The translations under genes were made by a program, and so were the position numbers. The notes beneath the pieces were generated by a model, which was given only the letters and a program-made list of their open reading frames with translations, was not told the DNA's origin and did not search any database. Shown here piece after piece: positions 36,201-48,200 of a stretch of DNA of 64,000 nucleotides. The stretch's first letter is position 1. Each line of letters starts with the position of its first letter. This stretch comes from Branchiostoma floridae (Eukaryota > Chordata > Leptocardii > Amphioxiformes > Branchiostomatidae). The stretch spans positions 5,342,365 to 5,406,364 of the forward strand of contig NC_049990.1 in assembly GCF_000003815.2 (NCBI RefSeq). The letters run 5' to 3'.

Positions 36201-39200
36201 ATCTCCGCCGTTCCTGGACCGAATGACCTGAAATTTGGCACAGGGGTAGAATGGGCCAATACCTTGATGCTTTTTTCTCAGTTTTTTCATATCTGCCTCT
36301 AAAATGATTTTATTGAGATTTTTTGGTCAATTTTAGACCAAAACTGTATATTTTGGCCCCTGTACCCTGGTATTACAACCAAATGAGCTGAAATTTGACA
36401 GAGATGTGCCTTGATAATGCTCCCATATAAATTCGATAACACTTTTGGTGTACAGTACAACAAAATGCTTATTTTTGCGATTTTTTGACCAATTTTTGAC
36501 CAAAAAAGGACACTTTTGGCCCCTGTACCCTGGTATTACAACCAAATGAGCTGAAATTTGACAGAGATGTGCCTTGATAATGCTCCCATATAAATTCAAT
36601 AACACTTTTGGTGTACAGTACAACAAAATGCTTATTTTTGCGATTTTTTGACCAATTTTTGACCAAAAAAGGACACTTTTGGCTCCTGTACCTTGGTATT
36701 GCAACCGAATGAGCTGAAATTTGACACAGATGTGCCTTGATAATCCCTTCATATAAATTCAATAACACTTTTGGTGTACAGTGCAACAAAATGCTTATTT
36801 TTGCGATTTTTGGCCAATTTTTGACCAAAAAAGGACACTTTTGGCTCCTGTACCCTGGTATTACAATTAAATGAGCTGAAATTTGGTGTAGATAGGCATT
36901 AGATACTTGGTAACAAGATTCAAGTAAAATTTTTGACATAAACAACTATAAAATGATTAATTTTGGCACTTTTCTGAGGGGAAATTTGTTTTCTTTTGGC
37001 CTCCTGACGTGACCTTCCGTGACCCCGCACAGAGCCACACCTGTGCGCGTCAGCCGGAGAGTTAATTGAATCAAAGACCTAGCCAATCAGCGAAGAGGAG
37101 GCCAAAGGCTAATTAATATTCATAAGCGGGGCCTCATGATCCCGTATATAGCAGTGTTCCCGCCAGGGGGAGCGAAGCCCGCCTAAGGCTCTCGCATTTT
37201 AGACTATTCAGAAGGCTTTATATTGTATCAGTTCTTAGGGGCATATCTATGATAATCGCAGCAGTCACTTAACTTCTCTTCAGGAGTTTAGCGTAACACT
37301 ATTTCAGGTCAAACCGTCAAAGGCAACTAAAAACAAACTTTAACGTTACTGAGTTCAACAGTACTTATAACTTGTTATCCGAAGTTGAAACGCTAGCGAT
37401 GGTATTTTCGCTGCGCTGTTAGCTCCGTGCGACTGTTGTTGACGGTCTTATAACGGTATATTTTGCACCCCTGTACCCTGGTATGAGTAACATTTGGTAT
37501 AGATAGGCATAAGATAGTTGGTAAAATGATCCAAGTAAAATTTTTGGCATAAAGTACTGTAAAAGGCTTAATTACAGCCCTTTTTTAGGGGAAATTGGTT
37601 TTTTTTCGTTCTCCATGCCATGACCATTCGGACGTTCACCCCACAGAGCCGACATCTGCACCTGCGTCTAGCCGGCAGGAAGAGTTAATTCAATTAATGG
37701 TTCAGCCAATCAGCGAAGAGGAAAGCGAAGGCTAATTGATATTCATAAGTGGGACCACACAATACGTTAACTTGAAGACTCAGGCCGTACAGACTTCTCG
37801 CCAGGATTTTTTCAAAGCGTCGGACAGGGGTCCGGGGGCCGCCGAATGTCCCTGGCGGGGTCCAGGGGCAGGGCCACTGTGGGGGGGACCCAGGTGGGCG
37901 AAGCCCCCCGGAAGCTCTTGCATTTTAGACTATTGAAAAGGCTTCTTTTGTCAGTTTTTTTAGGGCCATATCTACGATAATCGTAGCAGTCACTTACTTC
38001 TCTTCAGCAGTTTGACTTTAGAATATTTCGGGTCAAAGCTTCAAAGACAACAAAAACCTCATAAACAACAAACTTTACTTAGCTCAACAGTATACAAAAA
38101 TATTGTACGGGTTGCCATCCTTAGTTGAAGCGCTTATTTATAGCGCTAGTATCTTCGCTGCGCCGTTAGCCACCGTGCGACTTTTGTTGACGGTCTGATA
38201 TCCCTACGTCGCCGCCTCGCTGATATTCCCACGGACATGTTTCAAGAAAAATACCCAGCAAAAAACGCTGTTCTGCGTCAAATTCTATTCTATAAAACAT
38301 GTGGGACTCAGTGTTACAGTCTAAATATTTTGTAGAAGCACCGCTGTAGGAAAGAAGGTCCAAGCAATGTAAAACATCACGTAGCATGAAGTTCGCTGTC
38401 AACTGGCACACAGCACATGACTGTTTGAAACTCTAAGTCTAATCAACAGCCGTGTTTGATTGATAGCGGCGGTCCTTTGATGAAGTCGGCGAAAGGTGCG
38501 TTAGTTAGAAAATCTGCGTTTACTTTTGATACGTAATAATAAGTTAGACAGTGGCGAGAATGATTATTTTCTCATCAATATTTCTCTTCAGAATTATTTG
38601 AACTTAATTGTACATCTAAACAATTGGCTTACCTGTGCAATGTTTATATGATTAATGATCAGTGTACTGAAATCATGTGTAACGTATGGCTCCTAGTCAA
38701 TAGATCAGCATTTTTCTCTATAGTGACCACCTGTCTATAGTGGCCACATTTCTATCACTGGACTGGAACTTGCGAAAACTGCTGTATTTTCTCCAGAGCA
38801 AATGTATGTGTTCCTAGTGCTGTTGTTGTTTGACATAAACTTTGAACATTTAAATTGTAAGTAACTTTAAACTGCCAGAGTTTCAGCCCAATAAAACACT
38901 CTCAGCGCCAGGGTATGAACAGACTGACCAGACACACGAAAATAAATCCTCGAACAAGGTTCAATCGTATCTTCCGGGTCTGGCAGGACTGAGTTGTTAA
39001 ACTAAAATAAGAATAGGCTCAATGGCTAATTGCATACAAAGTAAAACAGTTTAACAGTTTTACAGCTTGAAGAAAACAAACGCTCCTACAGTACCTGCAC
39101 CTGCTTGATAATTATTAAATCGTATGCCCTACTTGAATAAAAAAAGTTTACTGTAATAATAAATGTACCCACATCACAAGGAGCTTATACTTTTTTAAAC

Positions 39201-42200
39201 TTACACCTAGTTATCGTACTGAAAATTGTTAATGACATTACATGAAGTCATTCAACAATTTTCAGTCACGATGAAAATTTTCTGAATGGAAGGTGTGATT
39301 ATTGTCATTTTCTGAAAAATAGAAGCAAGCTCTGTTTTTACCTGGAATCAATTCACAATACCAGTCCACTTTGGGGGATAATGTACTGTTAAGAGGATGT
39401 TCCATTTTTGCGCAGGGGTGATTTGGAACAGTCCAATGTTGCGTGGGAAGGGGTATGGCTGAAATATGCTGTATTTGCTCTTAAGCAAATGTCGGCCTTT
39501 CTAGTCTTACATATCTTCCTCTTATGCATCTGCATGAAATCATACTTTTGTTACATGTAATGTACATCATATTTGGGTCCACTGCAATTGTGAGAAAAGA
39601 AAGTGTTATTATGTTTCTTCTTTTCACTGCCAAAAGTGGACACCTTTTTTCCAAACTACAGATATAATTTGCAAATATTAATGATTTTAAAGTTGTGCTA
39701 TAGAAGAAGAGTGATTTGTGTCACTTAAAATATGAAAGTAAATCTTCAAATTTTATCCCAGTGTGTTGGTTTGATTAATAATTGCATTTGAATATTGTTT
39801 ACCTTGGCGTGTAACGCTGGTTCACCTTAATCCGGGGGTAACCTATATTTGTTCTCTGTAAGAAAAAATGTATTTAGGGATATGAAGTCGACAGACGGTG
39901 GTTTCAAATCGGAACATTTTGAAAATATTGCAAATTTGAAACCACTGTCAGCAGACTTAATACTCCTAAATGTGCTGTTCTTAAAAACAACGGATAAAGG
40001 TGACCCCACGGATAAAGGTGAACGAGCGCTAACCTTCATAAACTTACATTTCATTTACATTGTTTTATACTAGGTAATGGACAAAACCACACAGAGACAG
40101 AAGGCACGATGAATGGGATCATCAGCGCAGACTTAACACACTTAAAGCCTGAGAAAGGTAAGAGACTTGTCATTCATTGTCTTGCAGGGCTCGAAATACT
40201 GGGTGCATGTGCACCCAGGTGCACCCAAAATTGGAGCTGTGCACCCAATTATTTTCTGTGGGTGCACAGGGTGCACCCAAATATTTTCTTGGATTTATGT
40301 ATGTAAAGATATCAAAGTGTACATCATACATGATATTTTTGACAACTAAGGGTTAGAAAGATAATAAAAATGTCTGTCATGGTACTTGTTTAAGAATTTG
40401 ATAGCATGTAACTATGTTTTGCTATTGGGTTTTTCTGACATTCTACTTAAATTTATGTTGTGCACCCAAAATATTTTTGGTGCACCCGATTTTTTAAGCT
40501 GGGTGCACCAGTGCACCTAATGCCAAAAATGAATTTCGAGCCCTGTCTTGAATCGGTAACATTTTGCTTATGGAAAACTAGCATGCAGAAGCCAAAAAGT
40601 AGCACAAACTTGCATCCCTATTGCACCAAGTATAATATTTAAGAATCCTATATGACAACCAGTATAGTGGCAACCCGTCTGCAGTGACCATTCTTGAGTG
40701 GTTGCTGTAGACAAGTTTGACTGAACAATTATCCCATCTCTTGTGCAGATTAAAGACTTGGTATTTCTGTTGTTTTTCATTGAATGTATCAATTTTTCCA
40801 CAGATTTGCAAGAGAACAACAAGAGTATCCTGCGGGCGAATGCTCCCTCCCCCCTCCCCACCAACACAGCATGGCACAGCTGTCACAAGCTCATCTACGT
40901 CCGACCCAACCCAAAAACTGGCATTCCCCTGGGACACTGGCCCATCCCAGAGGCTTTCTGGCCAGATAGCAATGCACCCACACTGGTCAGTCAATGGCTT
41001 GGTCCAATGCAAACATAAATCCACCACAAATATTTCAAGATTTACAAATGTACAGTACTGTATATGCATTTAAGTTTGTGGGGATTTAATTTTGTGTCAG
41101 CGGAAAAAAATGTAGTGTTCACAGTGGTTTTGAGTTCATGTTAGTGTCATATTCTGTAGTCCCAAAAATTGCTCTCACTGGAAAAATGTTAGCGTTGGTT
41201 TTGAGTTTGCATTATATCCTGTTGTTATGGAAAAATGTTTGTGGTGGTTTTGAGTTTGTGGTGAACCGGCCACTGCAGAAACTGAGAACATAAAACCATT
41301 GCGAACATTTCTGCATTTGCAGTATAACAATTGCAAAAGAATATGCAAAAAAGAGTTGACTCAAAATGCTTTTGTATGACCCTTACAATATTTACTAGTA
41401 TTCCTAGTCTCTAACTTAGTTTCTACTCTCTTACTTTTGTTGTTTTTATTCTTATTAGTCTACTTTGTTTTAAGTGTTTCAATTCTGTTGCACTTATGTC
41501 AACAACTTATATTTCAAACATTAACTTTGAACCTGGTAGTAAAAGAAAAAAAGACTGAATTATTATTTTCTCTGTTTCACAGCTTCCTAGGAATGCCCAT
41601 CCCATGGTGAAGTTCACCTGCACCAACAGTGAGCCGATGGTGATTGATAACCTGCCGTTTGACAAGTATGAACTGGAGCCGTCACCTCTTACACAGTTTA
41701 TACTGGAGAGGAAGTCTCCCACTACATGTTGGCAGGTAGGGAAGAAGATTTTCTAGTTTTTGAACATTTTACGCCCAATACACCCTTCTTTGGCTTTAGA
41801 TTTTATCTGCAAGGTTGTTGAAGTACATCTTTTTGATGTATGGCAGGTTCTTTTATGTGCTTGAGGTGTGGGTCTCAGCAAACACAGATTAACGTCCTAT
41901 CCGAGGGACAGACCTAGCCATAGCTAGGTGCTCATTTCCACCTGAGTGAAAGGTTGAGGAAAGTTGTGTAAAGTTACATTACCACACAGGGGCACAAGAT
42001 TGGTGATGTGGCAGGTTTCAAACCCATAGACCTCTTGGGCCTGAGCCCAAAGTGCTGCCAATTATGCCATGCGTGATCTTACAAATCATGTGAAGATGTA
42101 AGTTTTGACATGTGTGTTTAACTTTACAAGCGATTTGTTCCTTGTATTTTTCATGACTTAATGACTGCCGATCTCTTAACATGAATCCATTGTATTATGC

Positions 42201-45200
42201 AGTGCTTTGTGCCGAGCAGTGGGAGGTACAGCGACATCGGACACCCGTTTGGGTACCTGAAGGCCAGCATGAGCATGACATGTGTCAATCTGTTCATCAT
42301 GCCGTACAACTACCCCGTACTGCTGCCACTTCTGGGTAAGTTGTTTTTTTTGTTCGTTTCCATGCAGGGTTCTAGCCAGTGCATTTATTTGTGACCACTA
42401 CGCTAGAATAAGTGCCACTACGCTAATTTTTAACTAGTGTAGTGGTGCTTTGCTATCATTTGCTTGTTCAACAATGTCTAATCAATGTCTCACAGAGCAA
42501 TGAAAAATGATGATATGCCTCTCAAAACTGACCAAATCTTTCAAATAATTCCACGTGATGTTAACAGAATGCCAACTTTTAACCGTGGAAGGGCCAAAAC
42601 CCCCTGCTTCTACGCTAAAATGAAATCCTGGCTAGAACCCTGCCATGACCTATAAAACACCTCAAGGCATAAAACACCACTTTGTATAATAAGTAGAAGG
42701 TATGAAGGACTAGACTGTTTTATACACTGACAGCCAAAAGGACCCCTTCTTTGATTAATGATTGTGGTAGGTTCTTAAACATGCTTGAGGTGTGACTCTC
42801 TTCAAATATGAAACCTCCACTTTACTTCTTTTCCGAGAACTAACTGACTACTCATTTTTAGTGGAATGAGGAAAGTCGTGTAAAGTACCTTTCCCAAGGG
42901 CACAACATCAGTGGGAAGTTGATATTCCTAATATTCTGAAAACATCCGTAACAAGTCCTTATCTTTAGCTAACCCTTAGTTCATTATTAACATTTTTACA
43001 TGTTTTTTCAGATGAGTTGTTCAAGGTGCACAAGTTGAAGCCCAATGCAAAGTGGAGAACAGCATTCGACAACTATTTGAAGAGTATGCCTAGCTACTAC
43101 ATGGGTGTAAGTATACTTTTCTGTATACATGTACTAGACTAAGAACTGTGGAAATCATAAATGTTTTCAAGGATTTGGTACTTGCCTTATTTCAGAAAAT
43201 GACACTTTTGTACTAACAATACTGTTTCTTAGAACTACATGTATCTACCTTTAGTTAGATTAGTTCCAATGCCCAATTTTGATGTTACCAGTATTTCCAG
43301 TGACTGTATCTTTAAACTTGTTAGCCTGCCATGATTGGTCTGACCAGTTATCTAACCATAAGGTCAAGTGACCTATGCCGTCAGATGTGCTATGAATCCA
43401 AAAGTGTAGTTTTTGACCGTATGTTGTATAATATTTTCCAGCCGTTAAAAGCAGCCCTGCGGAGGATGGGTGCTCCCCAGTTGATCCCCGACCACCTGGA
43501 CATGTGTCTGTCCTACAGCGTCATCTCCTACCTCAAGAAGCTCAAGCAACAGGTACTGGTGACGTCTTCTCTAGTCTTCACTCTTATCTGTTTCTGTAAG
43601 ACTATTGCTGTCCATAATGTGTATGGTCTTTGGTATGGTAGCCTTGAAAAGGTGTCTTCCAACAAGAAACACCTGTTCATCCATTGTATTGGAGAACCGT
43701 AATAGATAAATAAATGAATTTTAGACTATGTCCTGTACATTCTCTCTCTCTGTCTCTCTCTCTGTGTCTCTCTCTGTGTCTCTCTGTCTCTCTCTCTCTC
43801 TGTGTCTCTCTGTCTCTCTCTCTCTCTGTCTCTCTTTATCCCCCCTCTATCTCTCTGTACCACTTGCAATTAAGCTATTATATCTTATAAATTCTTGTCA
43901 TCTTCATCACTTGGTAAAATGTTAGGAATACTTTTTTTATGTGAAAACAGAACTGTCCCTGCCAACACCATCATACAATATCACAACTGCTGAGTTTTAT
44001 TTGAAAAGTATCATCAGTTACCAGAGCCTAATGTTCACAGACAAAAAAGGTAAGAAATATGATTGTACCATGTAGTGTGGACTGTAGCAAATCTTAGAAA
44101 AGACCAAATATCTTGCTAACTTCATGGCTATTGTGTAATTTCCAGGCCAAGTTGGAGAGTGACAGAATAATAGCTTCAGTAGGAAAGAAACCCCCACAAG
44201 ACAGTGTCATCAGAGTTGTACCAAGGTGAGACAACCTTTTATTTTAGCCAACATGTTTTTAATACAGAGCTCTTGTATGGTAACACTAGTTCACCTTTAT
44301 CCACAGGGTAACCTATATTCGTTATGTTTACCAAGTTGAACACAGTATTAAGGGATATCAACTGGACGGAAGGTGGTTTCAAGTTGTAATTTGTTCAAAA
44401 TATTGTAGTTTGAAACTCTCGCCCGTCGACTTACTTAAACTTACTTACTTTGGTCGAGCTCCCGCTCGAACCAAACTTGAAAGCTGCTTCCACACCACCC
44501 TATCTTCACATCACCCTACCGTCGACTTAACATCCCTAAATACCCATCTCTGACAGCAACGGATATAGGTTACCCCGTGGATAAAGGTGAACTAGCGTTA
44601 AAGATGTTGTACTTGAAATTCATTGCTTAGAATCAAAACAGACAACTTGACTAGGTACTCAAATGGAATCCTATCAAAGCTGATATTAGCTGCTCTTATT
44701 TAAGAAGGGCCATCATATTTTGTATCAGCCACTACAAAGTAATTGGTATCAGGTTGGAATGGTGTTATATGTGGCAAAGAGCACTTGAAGTTGAGGTACA
44801 TGTATAGAATAGAGGGCTTTTAAAGGGTCTGTTGGGATCCACTTAAGAGACACTATGTAAAGTAGTGTGCTTGAAGAAGATAGCACTTGGAAAAGCCAAC
44901 CCTATTGGTGATGCAGAAGGACTGTAAAACACAGTAAAAAGTCCCTTTCCCCTTGTTCCCCTCAATAATCCCTACTGAATTAGAATATGAATTTACAGCA
45001 GGCTTATATTACCATAGGATAGTAGAGTTTACTTTTACACAACCAGTTAATATTACCTGCTGACGTTTCGACAGACATCGTCCTCAGAGCTTACAACTGG
45101 AGTTCTGCCTCTTGCTGCTATATGTAGCCGATGTAGGTGGCACTTTTGCGGCGAGAACACAATCCCAAAAGTGGCTAAGCTTGTATCCCCCTCGTTCTGG

Positions 45201-48200
45201 TTCATCACTGGAGTTGACTTCCTTATCCAGACTGCCTATTTAAAGTTTGATCCACCGGATATGCCTGTTGTCTTCCCTGTCAGTTACCTTGGCCCCTTCC
45301 CAGTCAATGATGCAGTTATTCTGATAGGCATCAAAACGTCAGCAGGTAATATACTACTATTAACTGGTTGTGTAAAAGAAAAGTCTACCATCCAATGACC
45401 TATCAACCTAATGAAATTATTTTTGGAGGCAAAATTTCACATTGTGCTATGCAAAATTTCATAGTGCATTCTGCGACATTTCGCATTTTGTTACACAAAA
45501 CTTTCGCAGTGCGTTCTCTGAAATTTCACAGTGTCTTCTCTGAAATTTTGCAGGACATTTCGCAAAACTTGATGAGTATTTTGCAGCCTTCACTGTATAA
45601 CCATTTTGTTCCACCAGGTCCACCCCAGCATCGCCCGCCCTCCGTACAGATTTCAAGCAGGTTCTCCAGTCCATCACGGAGAGTTTACATCACCTGATTC
45701 TGCTTGGATAACAGCAGATATAACCGTTTTATTCCCTTTCCCATCAGAGAATTCACCCCAGCATCGCCCGCTCTCCGTACAGACTTCCAGCAGGTTCTCC
45801 AGTCCATCACAGGAGAGTCCCCGCTCCCGGCCCCCATCCGAACCGACTCCACCGAACGCAAAATTAAATCCCCTCGAACTTTTACAGTAACCTGTTCCCT
45901 TACCTCTCAGATCCACCCCAGCATCCCCCGCCCTCCGTACAGACTTCCAGCAGGTTCTCCAGTCCATCACGGGAGAGTCCCCGCTCCCGGCCCCCATCCG
46001 AACCGACTCCACGGAGTTTCCCGGCTTCTCCATCACGGGAGAGTTTTAACTTTACAGCATGCGATTCTGCTTGGATGGCAGCAGATGTAACCTTTTCCCT
46101 CCCCTTACTTCCAGCAGGTACTTCAGTTCATCACAGGAGAGTTTACAGCAACTGATTCTCCTTGGATGGCAGCAGATTTACTTTTAAATTAGTGTAAATG
46201 CAGAAATGTTCACGTACGGTTTTGGCATTGCCAATTCGCCGCAAACTTAAAACCTCTACAAATATTTTTCCATGACAGTCTATGACTACATGAGATGGTG
46301 CTACCGGGAACACTCCATTGTCCTGACACTACGAACTTAAATGCATTTACAGTAACCGTTTTTGTACTGTCTCTCGTCAGGTCCACCCCCGCATCCCCAG
46401 CTCTCCGTACAGACTTCCAGCAGGTTCTCCAGTCCATCACGGGAGAGTCCCCGCTCCCGGCGCCAATCCGTACCGACTCCACCGAGTTTCCCGGCTTCTC
46501 CATCGCGGTGGCGGACTGGGAGCTTCGGGCGCAGAGCTACCGGAACCCGTTCGACATCCCGCGGGGCGGACTGCTGGACCAGGTACAGAGGATGAGGAGG
46601 AACCTCATGCAGACGTCACCCTCGCACATCAAGTTTGTCGATGAAGGTGAGAAAGGAAATTTTGCAGAAGTATTTAAAGGTTTGATTTCTACACAACTTA
46701 GTATGCTATATGACCAATCTTTCGACATGCAGACGTCACCCTCGCACATCAAGTTTGTCGATGAAGGTGAGAAAATTATATAATTTATTCCCCTAAAACT
46801 GTTTATTTTTGTAGAACTATAGCAGTGTGGGAAATGTAAAGTTTGTTGGTGAAGGTGAGAAAAAATAGAACAGTGCCTTAGTATAGAACACATAGAGTTT
46901 GTGGATGAAGGTGAGAGTGTACATGCTGGACCAGGTACTGAGGATGAGGAGGAACATCATGCAGACCTCGCCCTCGCACATCAAGTTTGTCGATGAAGGT
47001 GGGAAAACAACAGTTTTTTTTTCTCAAAATAATCCTTTTCTAGAACAATCATCATTTGTTTGTTTGTTTTATTTGGATCTCCATTAGGGATAATGTTATA
47101 TTCGTTCCCTTATTCCTTCTTTGTGGAGTTGGTACAATACAGGTGCAATCAAATAAAAATTTAATGTAAGAAACTTTGTCACTTGTGAAAAATATAAAGT
47201 TTGTCCATAAAGGTAATTAAAATAGTTAATTCTAAAACTGTTATGTTATGGAACACATCAAGTTTGTCAATGAAGGTGAAAGCTTTGATAATTAAGAAAC
47301 ATTAAAGTCCTTCCCACACCATATGATAACGTATTATACAGACCAAAAATGTCTGTCATGTCTAAGAAAAAGTCATGGTCCCATAGTTTTTTGAGGACGT
47401 AGGCATTGTGTATTGTTAATCCAATGTGTCTAGGGTATAACATTGGAGGGCAGAGCCCATCCTTCTCCCTCCACTGCCTTTTGCCACGTCAGGTATCTGT
47501 TTACACCAGGTTGGTGTGAGGGACTTGTGTTAAGTGCCTTTCACAAGGATATAATGTCCAGCCAGGAATGCCATGATTCGAACCAGTAACCTCTCAATCC
47601 CATGTCTGCTAGCCTAATCACTCAGCCAGGAATGCCACAAAACCAAGAGCTAACACTTTTTCCTATGTTTTACTCCAGACCAACTCCACAGCATTCCTGT
47701 TCAGCAGATGGGGAACTACCAGGAGTACCTGAAGAAACAGCCACAGCCGCTCCGGGAGGTGGAACCTCAGCCGGTCAGACTGCACACCTTCGGCAACCCA
47801 TTCAAACTGTCCAAGGACATGGTGAGGGATATTGTCTCAGCTACATCAGATCTATGTCTACATAGAGATTACCCCCCAAATAACCCCACAAGGGGCAACA
47901 TAGGGGAGGGAGTTGAGTTATTTAAGGTGGTGGATCCCCGGGTGCTGGGTATGCCCCTGTGTGGGTTTGAGTAGACTCTGGGGAGTATCATATACCAGCC
48001 TGTCAGGCTGCACACCTTCGGCAACCCATTCAAACTGTCCAAGGACATGTTGAGGGAGATAATCTCTGTTTATATCATACAGGGCCGTGATAACATCTGT
48101 ATAGGTGTTAAAGACCAGGTGATAACTTGTTGTACTGTGATCACAGGCTTCCATTGCAAAATCATGACACGTCAAAGATCTGTTTCTATATAGCTCAAGT

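Larger units (their letters stand above)
34572..40073 (+). other. INTS6 intron 6
   Basis: 5.5 kb without an exon I can support. It holds a TTTC microsatellite, the 163-base tandem array, a large tandem duplication (36.9-38.2 kb) and a MITE ending 42 bases before exon 7. 34,800-36,140 and 38,210-39,810 show no repeat structure beyond a short hairpin at 39219-39265 (CTGAAAATTGTT and its complement). Confidence 0.55.

Noticed and set aside
36333-36945. Long minus-strand open frames with repeated peptide blocks
   Set aside because: They are translations of the 163-base tandem repeat in INTS6 intron 6. Periodicity explains the openness, and there is no start, splice or homology support.
45674-46503. 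Minus-strand frames with repeated MDWRTCWKSVRRAGD peptides
   Set aside because: Antisense shadows of the duplicated INTS6 exon 14 halves.
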